A stretch of 64,000 nucleotides of DNA from Shimia sp040370365 (GCF_040370365.1 NZ_BAABWQ010000002.1:310001-374000); one strand, 5' to 3'. Positions 1 through 10,095 are shown, numbered from the stretch's first letter. Notes: generated from the letters alone by a model not told the origin. A program made the numbers and translations.

Positions 1-1039
1 CCGTGGCATCGGGCACATACGTCATCTTCGCACCAACACTTAACAGCCGAAACCAAGTCGACTTGTCGTCTCCAGACAAAAACCGAAATCGCCCCCACAG
101 CCAGTGATCCAAATGATCCGCCTCGATTGTCCGGATAAACTTTGGATCCAAAATGTGACGCGCGCGAAAAACGCTCATGCGCCCGGTGAGTGTGAGCACG
201 CGCTTTGCAAGAGCATGGCTTTGCATCGCCAATCGTCTCTGTGCAAAACGCATGTTGAGCCACTTAGAAATCCATTCTGGTCCGTAGCAAATGACTTCTT
301 CGTTGGTTGTCAAAGCTTGCAGTTCCGGGTCGTGGGCAAACATCGAAAGCGTTTTTTTGAGAACATCGTCGCCAAACAACGCGTCGCCGTCCATAAAAAT
401 CACCATATCCTCTGGATCAGCAGCCGTGCGGCAAATTGCACGCAGGATTAGCCCGATGGCCATTCTCTTTCCGGGCTGATTTTGCCGGACGAATACCAAC
501 TCTGCCAATTCATCAGGGATATCTTGAGCATAGGTTTCAACGAATTCTCGGATGATTTGTTCGTCAAATGCGCTGCCCGAACCAATGTAGAGTGTTGTAG
601 GAATTTGTTCTCTACGGATTTGGCCGAGGATCGACCCTATAACCCGTTTGGTAATCGATGGTTCCTCAAAGTACGTTGTCATCTGAATATGTAACCGTTT
701 GGGGCGCCATCCGGCGTCCCAATGAGCGTCTGCGCTGCGCCTCATTTCGGGCCACTTAAAGCGTGCGAAAACAAAAGCCCGCACCGCATGCGTGAACCAC
801 CACCCAAACCGCCAAATACCAAGGCTTCCCAACACGATAGTCAAGTGCACCGCATTCGGATCCAAAAAGCGGTTCGGCACGTTTAGAACCAACCAGACCA
901 ACAAATTTATGACAACCATCAGCGCCAGAAAATGTTGTAGTGGCCAGCGTCTCCAATAAGGCAGTTGAGGGGTTTGAAGATCCCGCAGCCTAAGTGTCAG
1001 ATCCTTATCAAACTCATATTCAGACGCGATATTCACCAT
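1..1039 (-). CDS. Alg8-like glycosyltransferase, partial (3' end outside window)
   Basis: Reading the minus strand from an ATG at 1039 gives an open frame through base 1 (346 residues seen). An N-terminal hydrophobic segment (about residues 36-55) and a second one (about 65-85) precede a GT2-type catalytic region with MDGDALF (the DxD metal/nucleotide-sugar site), a TGRMSVFRA segment and SGDDKSTWF. This arrangement is typical of Alg8, the inner-membrane polymerase of alginate-type polysaccharides. The C-terminal part lies outside the window. It starts 3 bp after the stop of the Alg44-like gene, so the two are one operon. Which polymer is made cannot be told from this sequence; a related c-di-GMP-controlled exopolysaccharide is as likely as alginate itself. 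Confidence 0.85.
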   Translation of the reverse strand, partial: MVNIASEYEFDKDLTLRLRDLQTPQLPYWRRWPLQHFLALMVVINLLVWLVLNVPNRFLDPNAVHLTIVLGSLGIWRFGWWFTHAVRAFVFARFKWPEMRRSADAHWDAGWRPKRLHIQMTTYFEEPSITKRVIGSILGQIRREQIPTTLYIGSGSAFDEQIIREFVETYAQDIPDELAELVFVRQNQPGKRMAIGLILRAICRTAADPEDMVIFMDGDALFGDDVLKKTLSMFAHDPELQALTTNEEVICYGPEWISKWLNMRFAQRRLAMQSHALAKRVLTLTGRMSVFRARHILDPKFIRTIEADHLDHWLWGRFRFLSGDDKSTWFRLLSVGAKMTYVPDAT

Positions 1040-1042
1040 GGT

Positions 1043-2455
1043 TCAAAACACTGCGCTGACTTTGTCGAAGAATTTTTGGGCGATAGCTTTGCGGACTTCC
1101 AAACTAACCGGAGCGTTTCTTCTTAGCTGCTCCCTAGTTTCCTCATACGAAAGCGTTTTGGATGTGACCGTGACAAGAATACCAAATTCCCCAGGTCGCC
1201 TAGGGTCACTACCCGCAGTGACATCGGTCACGACGCCTGCCAAATTGCGTCGTGAACCACCAACGTTAAGGCCTATGCTCGCAGGCATCCCCACAAAAAT
1301 TGTTTGCGCGTAACTTTGACTGACCCAACCAACAACAACTCTTGGCGTGTCGGCTTCGAACACAACCGCCAGATCAGATGGTCGATAGGGCTGACCTTTT
1401 CGAACCAATATCTCATGTACAATTCCGTCAGAGGGCGCTCTCACGTGACTCGAATTTAATTCCCCTCGTTGCGCATCTCTTGCAGCCCGTAGGCCCCGAA
1501 TTTTCGCACGAAACGCCGTTTCAACCTCTTTGAGACGGCTTAGGGCAAAAACAAACGGATCATTTTGCAGAGCCGAAACAGGGTCAGTCGCCAGGAGATC
1601 TGTCCATCGCACATACATATTTTCAAATCCACGGTCTCCCACAAATCGCGCATATACCTGCACGACGGACGCGGCGCGTGTTTGCGGCGAAGCCACTGTA
1701 TGCAGGTCTTCCAGATCGCCGATGGCCTGCAAGAGATCACTAAGCTCCTTCTCGGCGACGGACAGCTGCGCTCTCGAATGTGTAAGCCGTGCTTCTGCAA
1801 CGGGGTCTTTTATGCGGACCAGGATATCCCCCTCTTTCACGGCCTCGCCAGGCAACACCGAAATCGATTTGACGAAACCTTCGCCTGCCGGCAAGCGATC
1901 CACAATCGGAGCAACCACGCGGCCATGCTCGAGATCAATGCGCATAAAGCTGTTAAAGAGCGTCGTTCCAAGCACCGTTGATACTAAGATAGCAAGACCG
2001 ACATAAAGCGCGACATTCAGGATCACCCGGATCGGCGCCGGCAGGACTCTTGCGCCGACTTGAGATATTTCACTCTCCGTCTCACCCATCGGCACCAAGT
2101 CAACCGGGGTGTCCAGACTAGTGATAACATCCTCGCTACTCGCCATTTTTCCGGACAACAGAGAACGGTAGAAAATTGCCAAAGTCTCTCTTTGGCGTCC
2201 GCTGAGACCTTCAAAGTCTGCAGTGCCAGTGCTGCTATTTGACGACAATCGAACGGGAAACCTGATGTCGACACCCTGAAAAGGCACACTTAGAACACCC
2301 GTTTGCGGGCAATCTCCCGCGGCTTCGGGCCACACCAGCCCAGCCAAAGACCATGCGTCGATATCGACTACTTCCCCAGTAGGCGTCTCCAGCGTAAGCG
2401 GCGCTTGCACTGTCCAGCTCAAATCTGAACTCGGATGTTGATGACGAATCTTCAC
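1043..2455 (-). CDS. Alg44-like PilZ / HlyD-family polysaccharide co-polymerase
   Basis: The 470-aa protein has a cytoplasmic N-terminal domain of about 110 residues resembling PilZ (DAWSLAGL matches the D/NxSxxG half of the c-di-GMP site; the RxxxR half is not clear). One membrane segment follows at about residues 145-170, then a periplasmic HlyD/membrane-fusion region with lipoyl-like halves around a coiled segment (VRAPSDGIVHEILVRKGQ). This is the layout of Alg44, the c-di-GMP receptor that activates Alg8. The gene lies directly upstream of the Alg8-like gene with a 3-bp gap. The degenerate RxxxR leaves it open whether c-di-GMP is really bound. Start taken as the ATG at 2455. Confidence 0.82.
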   Translation of the reverse strand: MKIRHQHPSSDLSWTVQAPLTLETPTGEVVDIDAWSLAGLVWPEAAGDCPQTGVLSVPFQGVDIRFPVRLSSNSSTGTADFEGLSGRQRETLAIFYRSLLSGKMASSEDVITSLDTPVDLVPMGETESEISQVGARVLPAPIRVILNVALYVGLAILVSTVLGTTLFNSFMRIDLEHGRVVAPIVDRLPAGEGFVKSISVLPGEAVKEGDILVRIKDPVAEARLTHSRAQLSVAEKELSDLLQAIGDLEDLHTVASPQTRAASVVQVYARFVGDRGFENMYVRWTDLLATDPVSALQNDPFVFALSRLKEVETAFRAKIRGLRAARDAQRGELNSSHVRAPSDGIVHEILVRKGQPYRPSDLAVVFEADTPRVVVGWVSQSYAQTIFVGMPASIGLNVGGSRRNLAGVVTDVTAGSDPRRPGEFGILVTVTSKTLSYEETREQLRRNAPVSLEVRKAIAQKFFDKVSAVF

Positions 2456-3072
2456 GGAACCCTCGTGCCCTAATCATCCTCATATTATCGCGGGTTGTGC
2501 ACAAACAGACTGTGCGCAGGTATCGGTCAGCTTCCGATAGGTCACAGACCTAACCAGAAGTATATGTCGGTAAGAGCAACCCCCAATCCGAACGCGCAAA
2601 AGATGAGATACGTGTGCCATAGGGTGAGTTTGCGCTCGTCGACGATGAATTTCGTTGAGTATTTTCGACAAAGGTGTCGGTCTCAATTCAATGGGAAAAT
2701 CGCACCATAAAACCCAACGAAAAATCCAAGTACGGGCTTACCATAACCAAGAGCGGTTCTGGCTGAACGCCGGTTCTTGACTATGGTTGTGGCCAGAGTA
2801 TCGCAGTCCTATTTGACCACAAGACTTCGTCCATCACCGGAAAAAAGCTGACGAGCGGTCAAGTCGTATGATGCAAGCCTCAGTGGCCGTTGCGCAATTG
2901 GTCATGTTGGCTTCCTTGCCGCCAGCTCACTTTTTGTAAGACGAAGAAACCAGAGCACTGATCGCAAATGCGTCCAACTCCATCTAATCACGCTAGATGA
3001 CGTTTCCGTGCGTTGACTTGCTTCAGGGCCCCGTCTGATACACGACAAAGCTCAGGAAAGATTGGACATGAT
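2456..3072. other. Intergenic region between divergent operons
   Basis: About 617 bp without a convincing gene separates the minus-strand Alg44-like gene from the plus-strand TPP-enzyme gene, so promoters for both should lie here. Short open frames exist on both strands but lack ribosome sites and resemble nothing. The one structure noted is an inverted repeat CATCTA-N7-TAGATG at 2981-2999, 74 bp before the TPP-enzyme start, a possible operator. Confidence 0.5.
2981..2999. promoter_or_regulatory. Inverted repeat upstream of the TPP-enzyme gene
   Basis: CATCTA-N7-TAGATG is a perfect 6-bp inverted repeat ending 74 bp before the ATG at 3073. Its position suits a transcription-factor site, but only this single copy was seen and no regulator lies next to it, so chance is possible. 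Confidence 0.3.
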
Positions 3073-4671
3073 ATGCGCGCGGCTGATGTGATTGCAAAAA
3101 GACTTTATGAACAAGGATGCCGGTGGGCCTTTGGCATGCCGGGGGGGGAGGTTCTGACCCTTCTAGACGCCCTGAAAAAGGCTGGTATCCAATTTGTTCT
3201 GGCACGCCACGAAAATGCAGCAGGCTTTATGGCGGAAGCCACCTATCACCGTACGGGTGCGCCCGGCATTTTGCTTACCACTGTTGGCCCCGGCGCGCTG
3301 AACGGCATCAACGTAGTCGAAAATGCGCGCGAAGATCGTGTACCATTGATTATTTTGACGGGCTGCGTGGATCCAGAAACGGCACAAGTCTACACCCACC
3401 AAGTGCTTGACCAAGCGCGTGTGTTTGAGAATGTCACCAAAGCTAGCTTCACTTTGAACGCCGCGACCGCCCACGTTATTATCGACAAGGCGATCGGAAT
3501 TGCGACGGAAGGGCGTCCGGGACCGGTCCACATCGACGTGCCTATTTCAGTCGCCGACGCTCCGGCACACGGCGAAGGCAGAAAGCGCGTAGCAGCCAGC
3601 CCAATGGTTCCCTCAGGTGGTGATCTGGCCACTGCTCAGGCTGCCTTACGAGAAGCAAAGAAACCGCTGATAGTTGTGGGGCTCGACGCGCTGAGTGACG
3701 CGAATGCCGCAGCGGTCAAAACCGCAGCGGAGCGCTTGGGCGCACCTGTCATCACTTCCTATAAAGCCAAAGGTGTGCTTTCCGAAGATCACCCTTTGTC
3801 TTTGGGCGGGGCAGGACTGTCACCGAAGGCAGATAAAATTCTGCTACCCGTGGTTCAGCAGGCCGACGTCATCTTGGCCATTGGCTATGACCCCGTTGAA
3901 ATGCGCATCGGTTGGCAAACCCCATGGGATCCTGAAACACAGGTGGTGATAGACATCACAGCGGAGCCCAACCACCACTACATGCATCACTCCACCTACA
4001 GCTTTGTTGGTGATTGCGGGGCAAGCGTTCATGCGCTTCTTCCCGAGACCACAAATGGCAGTTGGGAAGTCCCTGAAATCGAGAGTATAAAATCCGCACT
4101 GCACGCAGCCTTTCCGCCTAGAGAGGAATGGGGACCTGCGCGTGCCATAAGTGTCTGCCAAGAAATGTTGCCGCTCGACACTTTGGCAACCGCAGACAGT
4201 GGTGCCCATCGCATTTTGCTCAGTCAGATGTGGACCTGTAAGTTTCCCCGCGCGCTCACTCAATCCTCTGGATTTTGCACGATGGGATGCGCAGTGCCGC
4301 TCGCAATCGGAACACAGCTCGTAGAACCCAACCGCACAGTTGTGTCCTTTAGCGGTGACGCTGGTTTTCTGATGGTTGTAGGAGAGCTAGCAACCGCCGC
4401 CGACCACGGCCTTAAAACGATCTTTGTGGTTTTTGATGATGCGTCCTTGGCCTTAATCGAACTCAAGCAACGCGGGCGAAAACTCGAGAATGTCGGTGTA
4501 GACTTCACAGGTACGGACATCGCGGCCGTCGGGCTTGCCTTTGGTGGCAAAGGTGTATCAGTTTCTAACGAAGACGCGCTTCGTGACGCACTTAGTCAAG
4601 CGCAAAACGCCGATACTTTTACCGTGATTGCAGTTCAAATCGACAAAAAAGCCTACGACAATGCCTTCTGA
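3073..4671 (+). CDS. Thiamine-pyrophosphate-dependent enzyme (acetolactate-synthase-like)
   Basis: The 532-aa protein has the three-domain layout of the AHAS/POX family. It has an N-terminal Pyr domain with the catalytic glutamate (E47 in RHENAAGFMAEA), a central domain, and a C-terminal PP domain with SGDAGFLM as the start of the TPP/Mg motif. The second half of that motif reads FDDASLAL rather than the usual asparagine form. ATG 3073 was chosen over an upstream in-frame start because AGGAAAG lies before it and the domain begins at once. The gene overlaps the CoA-transferase gene by 11 bp, so the two products probably act in one pathway, such as decarboxylation of a 2-oxo acid or acyl-CoA. 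Lack of the oxalyl-CoA decarboxylase hallmarks leaves the substrate open. Confidence 0.8.
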   Translation: MRAADVIAKRLYEQGCRWAFGMPGGEVLTLLDALKKAGIQFVLARHENAAGFMAEATYHRTGAPGILLTTVGPGALNGINVVENAREDRVPLIILTGCVDPETAQVYTHQVLDQARVFENVTKASFTLNAATAHVIIDKAIGIATEGRPGPVHIDVPISVADAPAHGEGRKRVAASPMVPSGGDLATAQAALREAKKPLIVVGLDALSDANAAAVKTAAERLGAPVITSYKAKGVLSEDHPLSLGGAGLSPKADKILLPVVQQADVILAIGYDPVEMRIGWQTPWDPETQVVIDITAEPNHHYMHHSTYSFVGDCGASVHALLPETTNGSWEVPEIESIKSALHAAFPPREEWGPARAISVCQEMLPLDTLATADSGAHRILLSQMWTCKFPRALTQSSGFCTMGCAVPLAIGTQLVEPNRTVVSFSGDAGFLMVVGELATAADHGLKTIFVVFDDASLALIELKQRGRKLENVGVDFTGTDIAAVGLAFGGKGVSVSNEDALRDALSQAQNADTFTVIAVQIDKKAYDNAF

Positions 4672-5887
4672 TAACCCCACGCCTCGGGCGTTAGACGGCG
4701 TTCTTGTTTTGGACCTGAGTCGTATTTTGGCTGGCCCGACCGCAACCCAACTTTTGGGGGATTTGGGCGCCACGGTTATCAAGATCGAAAACCCAAGCAC
4801 GGGGGGCGATGACACTCGAAGTTGGGGACCGCCGTACGTGCAAACGATCGATGGAAAAAGCGATCTCAGCGCCTATTTTCTTTCCGCCAACCGCAACAAA
4901 TTTTCGGTCTCCGCCGACCTGTCAACAAGAGAGGGCCAAGACCTCGTTAAACAAATCGCCTCTCAGGCCCAAATTGTAATCGAGAATTACAAGCCCGGTG
5001 GGCTCAAAAAATACGGACTTGATTATGCCTCTTTGAGTGCGCTCAACCCGGACCTTGTTTATTGCTCTATATCTGGGTTTGGACAAACTGGCCCCAACCG
5101 TGATCAGCCCGGGTATGATCTGATGGCGCAGGGCTTTGGCGGCATCATGTCCATCACCGGAGACCCAGAGGGGGCACCCATGAAAGTTGGCGTCGGGATC
5201 GCCGATGTGATGTGCGGTATGTACGCAACAATCGGCATGTTGGCCGCGCTCCGTCATGCTGAAGCGACAGGAGAGGGTCAGCAAATTGATCTTTCACTCG
5301 TAGACAGCCAAATGGCTTGGCTCATCAATGAGGGCACAAACTACCTCACCTCCGGCAGCCCACCAAAAAGGCGCGGGAACGGCCACCCGAACATTGCGCC
5401 TTACAATGTTTTTGAAACCTCTGATGGGCATGTGATCCTTGCAGTCGGCAACGACACCCAATTTCAATCTTTCTGCACCGCGTTTGACCGCAACGATCTG
5501 AAACACGACCCCAAGTTTGAAACAAATCCGCTAAGGTTACAAAATCGAGCCGCTCTCGAAACCGCCATTACTGAAACATTATGTGCCAGAAGCACGGGTG
5601 AAGTTATTTCAATTTTGAAAAGTCGAGGCGTTCCCTGCGGGCCGATTCATACCATCGATCAAGCGCTTTCCTCGCCTCAAGCGATTGCACGCGAGAGCGT
5701 TGTCAATGTTCCATCCTCGACTGCGACATCAGGCAGTGTGAATGTGCTTGGAAACCCGCTGAAGTTTTCAAAAACGCCTGTGCAATACGCGAAATCTCCT
5801 CCGCGTTTTGGCGAAGATTCCAAAGACATACTTGCCCTTCTGTCGCAACACAAATCCCAACACAGATCACGAAAGGGTGAAAACTGA
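4661..5887 (+). CDS. CaiB/BaiF family (class III) CoA-transferase
   Basis: The 408-aa protein starts with GVLVLDLSRILAGPTATQLLGDLGA and continues with IKIENPSTGGDDTRSW, both standard for family III CoA-transferases. The catalytic aspartate is expected in PGYDLMAQGFGG. Length fits the family (about 400 residues). ATG 4661 lies inside the end of the TPP-enzyme gene and gives an 11-bp overlap, suggesting translational coupling. The reaction would be moving CoA between two carboxylic acids; formyl-CoA/oxalate transfer is one precedent for a TPP enzyme beside a family III transferase, but the substrate is not fixed by the sequence. Confidence 0.88.
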   Translation: MPSDNPTPRALDGVLVLDLSRILAGPTATQLLGDLGATVIKIENPSTGGDDTRSWGPPYVQTIDGKSDLSAYFLSANRNKFSVSADLSTREGQDLVKQIASQAQIVIENYKPGGLKKYGLDYASLSALNPDLVYCSISGFGQTGPNRDQPGYDLMAQGFGGIMSITGDPEGAPMKVGVGIADVMCGMYATIGMLAALRHAEATGEGQQIDLSLVDSQMAWLINEGTNYLTSGSPPKRRGNGHPNIAPYNVFETSDGHVILAVGNDTQFQSFCTAFDRNDLKHDPKFETNPLRLQNRAALETAITETLCARSTGEVISILKSRGVPCGPIHTIDQALSSPQAIARESVVNVPSSTATSGSVNVLGNPLKFSKTPVQYAKSPPRFGEDSKDILALLSQHKSQHRSRKGEN

Positions 5888-5984
5888 TCACCTTTTAGAG
5901 CCATAACGGTTTGGTGAAGTGCGCGGATTCTGCGGCAGCCATATAGTCGGACCAACACTCTTGATGCGTTCGAAAGGTCTAATA

Positions 5985-7349
5985 ATGCTGACAGATATCA
6001 GTGATTGCGAAGTGAGCCTATCCGATAAGGCTGCCTTAGACGAATGGAACAGTGTCATCCTCGGCGTGCTATCGCACGCGCAATCCACAGGCCAACATCT
6101 CACCCGCTTGCTTTCACTCGCTCCTGACTATGCAATGGGCCACGCTATCAAAGGTCTAAGTTGTCTGATGTTGGGGCGGCGCGAAATGGTGCATGTGGCA
6201 CGTGATGCTCTTAAGGAAACCAAGCGCTGCCTGTCTCTTGGAGGGGCAACAGAGCGAGAACGCTTATGGTGTGCCTCGCTCGCAGATTGGCTTCATGGAA
6301 AACCATCTCAGTCTATCGCCCGAATGGAAGCTGCGATGCGCCTCAATCCAGCGGATACGATCAGCATGAAGTTGTCTCACGGTATACGTTTTATGCTGGG
6401 TGACAGCCACGGGATGCTACGGTCGGTTGAGAGTGTCATCAGCGCCCATGGTACTGCACACCCGCTCTATGGATATGCCTTGGGATGTCACGCGTTTGCG
6501 CTGGAAGAAAACGGCCGCTACGACAAAGCGGAACGGGTGGGACTGCGCGGACTCGAATTTGCGTCCGATGATGCTTGGGGCCTACACGCCGTGGCGCATG
6601 TCTACGATATGACCCATATGACAGAACAAGGGATCTCCCTCATCGACAGCAATTTGGAGGCTTGGGGGCACTGCAACAACTTCCGTTTCCACGTTTGGTG
6701 GCACAAGGCCCTGTTGCACCTTGATCAAGGTGACATCAGCACTGTTCTGGACCTCTATGATGCCAAAGTTCGAGACGAAAAAACTGACGACTACCGCGAT
6801 TTCTCCAATGCCAGCTCCCTTCTCATGCGCTTGGAAATTGAAGGTATCAATGTTGGAAATCGCTGGGCCGAATTGGCAGATTTGGCGGAAAAACGTACTG
6901 ATGACGGCTGCTTAACTTTTGCGGACATGCATTACATGCTGGCCCTTATCGGCGAGCAGCGGCCTGACGCCGCCGCGCGTCTGAACGCCCGCGTCGCATA
7001 CGATGCACGTAACAACGATGAGGCGGCTTGCATCATGAAGTCTCCCGGCGTCGCAACATGCGAAGGACTTGTAGCCTTTGGAGGCGCAAATTACGCCACC
7101 GCTTTTTCGCACCTTCGATCGGCGCAAACCAATTTCAAAGCGATGGGCGGGAGTCATGCACAGCGCGATATTTTTGAGCGTTTGACAATCGAAGCTGGTC
7201 TGCGCGCCGGTCGTTTGGCCGAAACCGAAACATTGCTACGTGCCCGCACACTTTTACGCGGTGGCCATGAGGACTCATTTGCAGCGTCCCGCATGTCCCA
7301 AATTTCAAAACTTCGCTCCTTTTCCGCTGCGTCAACAGCGGCGAACTAA
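5985..7349 (+). CDS. Tetratricopeptide repeat protein 38-like protein
   Basis: The 454-aa protein is helical and repeat-like throughout. Segments such as YALGCHAFALEENGRYDKAER and WGLHAVAHVYDMTHMTEQG resemble the TTC38 family, which occurs in bacteria and animals and has no settled function. No signal peptide or catalytic motif is visible. ATG 5985 was chosen because AAAGG lies just before it and earlier in-frame starts are unsupported. It follows the CoA-transferase gene by about 100 bp and precedes opgC by 21 bp, so it may be transcribed with either set. Confidence 0.72.
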   Translation: MLTDISDCEVSLSDKAALDEWNSVILGVLSHAQSTGQHLTRLLSLAPDYAMGHAIKGLSCLMLGRREMVHVARDALKETKRCLSLGGATERERLWCASLADWLHGKPSQSIARMEAAMRLNPADTISMKLSHGIRFMLGDSHGMLRSVESVISAHGTAHPLYGYALGCHAFALEENGRYDKAERVGLRGLEFASDDAWGLHAVAHVYDMTHMTEQGISLIDSNLEAWGHCNNFRFHVWWHKALLHLDQGDISTVLDLYDAKVRDEKTDDYRDFSNASSLLMRLEIEGINVGNRWAELADLAEKRTDDGCLTFADMHYMLALIGEQRPDAAARLNARVAYDARNNDEAACIMKSPGVATCEGLVAFGGANYATAFSHLRSAQTNFKAMGGSHAQRDIFERLTIEAGLRAGRLAETETLLRARTLLRGGHEDSFAASRMSQISKLRSFSAASTAAN

Positions 7350-7370
7350 GCCTGAACAAGGAAACAAACT

Positions 7371-8585
7371 GTGGGTAACACGACCTTTGCACCTGCTCAG
7401 GCCTTGCCGACCTCCGCAACGAAAGCGGCCGTCAATACACGCGACGTTCGGCTCGATTTCTTCCGTGGGATCGCGATGTTCATCATCTTAATCGCACATG
7501 TCCCCGGGAACTGGCTTACCCTATGGATTCCTGCACGCTTTGGGTTCTCAGACGCAACCGAAGTGTTTGTCTTCTGCTCAGGTATGGCAAGTGCACTTGC
7601 CTTTGGGCGCGTGTTTCGCGAGCAAGGCAATCTTATGGGCACCATGCGGATCAGCTATCGAATATGGCAGATCTATTGGGCACACATCTGTCTATTCTTC
7701 GCCATTTCCACAGCAATGGTGGCTCTAAACAGTCTTCTTCCAGACGGCCGCGATTACGTCGCCCAACTCAACCTTTACCCGTTCTTTAAAAACACTCAGG
7801 ACAATCTCTTGGGCTTAATGACCCTCACATATGTTCCGAATTATTTCGATATCCTGCCAATGTATCTGGTCATTCTCGCCATGCTGCCGATAGCTGTCGT
7901 CCTAGCGGATATTCACAAGGCGCTGTTCTTTGGCGCTGTTATCACAGTATGGCTTTCTGCAAACCTATACGGCATCAATTTCCCTGCCGAGCCCTGGTCA
8001 GATCGATCATGGTTCTTTAACCCTTTCGGCTGGCAGCTCATCTTTTTTACGGGCTTTGCATTGAACGCAGGTTGGATCAAAGCGCCGCCAATCGACACGC
8101 GTCTGTTCGTTGCTGCGTTTCTCATAGTGTTGGTGACTGTCCCATTTGCGCACTTTCGGGTTTTTAATGCCTTTCCTTGGTTCTTAGAGTGGCGAAAAGA
8201 GTGGACGTTCCTTTTCAACAAAACCAATTTTGGCGTCCTGCGATACGTTCATTTTCTCTCTTTGGCTTACGTAGCTTGGATGCTGGCAGGCCCCACAGGC
8301 AAGCGTTTGTTGCCAAGTGATCCTACATCAAAACTGGGCGCGACATGGAAAATGCTTCTGACCATGGTTCTAAAGGTAGGACAGCAATCTTTGGCTGTGT
8401 TCATCGCATCGATGTTCCTTGCAAGACTTATGGGTGCCTTGCTTGACCAAGTAGGCCGAACCCATTTTTCAATGCTCTGGGTCAACTTTTTCGGCGCAGC
8501 ATTAATTGTCGGCGTGGCATATGGCGCCGCCAAATTCAAATCTCAACCTTGGCGATCTCGGAGCCCTTCAAATGCTAAGACGTGA
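7371..8585 (+). CDS. opgC: OpgC-type integral membrane acyltransferase
   Basis: The 404-aa protein starts with GTG after AAGGAAAC. It opens with RDVRLDFFRGIAMFIILIAHV and has about ten hydrophobic segments, which is the OpgC form of the membrane acyltransferase-3 group that succinylates periplasmic glucans. The gene lies directly upstream of opgG, overlapping it by 14 bp, and opgH follows, so substituent addition and backbone synthesis are encoded together. In alphaproteobacteria such glucans contribute to osmotic adaptation and envelope function; that role is inferred from family knowledge. Confidence 0.88.
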   Translation: MGNTTFAPAQALPTSATKAAVNTRDVRLDFFRGIAMFIILIAHVPGNWLTLWIPARFGFSDATEVFVFCSGMASALAFGRVFREQGNLMGTMRISYRIWQIYWAHICLFFAISTAMVALNSLLPDGRDYVAQLNLYPFFKNTQDNLLGLMTLTYVPNYFDILPMYLVILAMLPIAVVLADIHKALFFGAVITVWLSANLYGINFPAEPWSDRSWFFNPFGWQLIFFTGFALNAGWIKAPPIDTRLFVAAFLIVLVTVPFAHFRVFNAFPWFLEWRKEWTFLFNKTNFGVLRYVHFLSLAYVAWMLAGPTGKRLLPSDPTSKLGATWKMLLTMVLKVGQQSLAVFIASMFLARLMGALLDQVGRTHFSMLWVNFFGAALIVGVAYGAAKFKSQPWRSRSPSNAKT

Positions 8586-10095
8586 CTTTATAGCGAGCCT
8601 CGCTGCGCTTGCCGCCTCGCCTGCGTGGGCCGAGGGCACCCATGAACCCGGACTGAAACTTGACGGCCCCACACCCTTCGATCCTGCTGATGTATTGGGC
8701 CTAGCGCGCACCCTCAGCAAACACCCCTACCACCCCCCTGCACGTGTGCCAAAAGAATGGACCGACATCGCCTACGAAGACTACGTTTCAATCTGGTTCG
8801 ATGTACGCAACGCCTTGTGGAACGACGAAAGTGAAACACCTCTTAGACTGGATGTGTTTGCACCCGGACTGTACTTTCCACATCCCATCGATATTTCCAT
8901 TGTCGAAGACGGTATGGCACGGCCGCTGCGCTTTGATTTTGAAGTCTTTGACAAGACAGACAAGTTCCCAGATCTACCGACCGACGATACACTGGGATAC
9001 TCCGGTTTGCGCTTGCGCGCCGAATTGGAGAAGCCAGGCATCTATCAAGAATTCGCTGTCTTCCAAGGGGCCAGCTATTTCCGCGCCATTGGAACCGGCG
9101 ATATCTACGGCCAATCAGCTCGAGGTTTGGCAATCAACACAGCATCACCGGACGGGGAGGAGTTCCCGGAGTTTCGCGCATTTTGGCTAGAGAAGCCGCA
9201 ATCTGGTTCACAAACCTTCGTGGTGCATGCGCTGCTCAATAGCCCCAGCTGTACCGGGGCCTATAGGTTTGAAATCACGCCTGGGCAGCCGCTGACCATG
9301 GATGTTACAAGTCATGTCTTTCCCCGAGTGGATCTGGAAAATGTCGGCATCGCGCCTCTCACCTCCATGTTCCAGTACGATCAGACAAACCGCCATCGTT
9401 TCTCGGACTTTCGTCCCGCGGTACATGACACCGATGGGCTTTCTATCGTAAACGGCGCAGGTGAAACGCTTTGGCGTCCACTCGCCAACCCAAACACGCT
9501 TCAGATCAGCGAGTTTATCGACAACAACCCAAAAGGTTTTGGTCTTCTGCAACGCGCAAGAGAGTTCGGAGACTTTGCGGATCTACAAGCTTTGTATCAT
9601 CGACGTCCCGGCGTCTGGATAGAACCCGAAGGCGATTGGGGACCCGGTGCTGTGACGCTGGTAGAAATTCCTACACAATCAGAAATCTACGACAACATTG
9701 TGTGTTATTGGAAGCCTCAAGCCGGCCTCAAACGCGGGTCAGAAGCGACGTTTTCTTATCGCCTAACTTGGGGAGAAGAGACCGAACAGGGCCAGGGCAT
9801 AAGTGTCCTGAATACAATGATAGGTGCAGCATTTGAAAACAACGGCACGATCGTTGCGATCGACTTCGCCCCCGCTAGCTCTGTACCAGAAGATCTCTCT
9901 GAAGTCGAAATACACGTCGAAAGCACTGCGGGCGAAGTGTCCTCGGGAGTACTTCAACGCAATCCTGAGACGGGCGGTCCCCGGCTGGCTTTCAAGTTTC
10001 ACACTGGCGAAGAAACTCTTATCGAGTTTCGCGCACAGCTCCGACTGGCAGGCGCACCACTAAGTGAAGTCTGGCTCTACCGGTGGACTGCATGA
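8572..10095 (+). CDS. opgG: Periplasmic glucan biosynthesis protein OpgG
   Basis: The 507-aa protein has an N-terminal twin-arginine-like export signal (MLRRDFIASLAALAASPAWA) followed by the MdoG/OpgG fold region (FDPADVLGLARTLSKHPY near the mature N terminus). OpgG acts in the periplasm on the linear beta-glucan made by OpgH. ATG 8572 overlaps the end of opgC by 14 bp and gives the signal peptide directly; a longer in-frame start at 8506 would bury it. The stop codon overlaps the opgH ATG (ATGA), indicating coupled translation. Confidence 0.9.
   Translation: MLRRDFIASLAALAASPAWAEGTHEPGLKLDGPTPFDPADVLGLARTLSKHPYHPPARVPKEWTDIAYEDYVSIWFDVRNALWNDESETPLRLDVFAPGLYFPHPIDISIVEDGMARPLRFDFEVFDKTDKFPDLPTDDTLGYSGLRLRAELEKPGIYQEFAVFQGASYFRAIGTGDIYGQSARGLAINTASPDGEEFPEFRAFWLEKPQSGSQTFVVHALLNSPSCTGAYRFEITPGQPLTMDVTSHVFPRVDLENVGIAPLTSMFQYDQTNRHRFSDFRPAVHDTDGLSIVNGAGETLWRPLANPNTLQISEFIDNNPKGFGLLQRAREFGDFADLQALYHRRPGVWIEPEGDWGPGAVTLVEIPTQSEIYDNIVCYWKPQAGLKRGSEATFSYRLTWGEETEQGQGISVLNTMIGAAFENNGTIVAIDFAPASSVPEDLSEVEIHVESTAGEVSSGVLQRNPETGGPRLAFKFHTGEETLIEFRAQLRLAGAPLSEVWLYRWTA

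Noticed and set aside
104..1313. Several plus-strand open frames near the left edge
   Set aside because: They are antisense to the Alg8/Alg44-like genes, whose minus-strand translations show clear family motifs.
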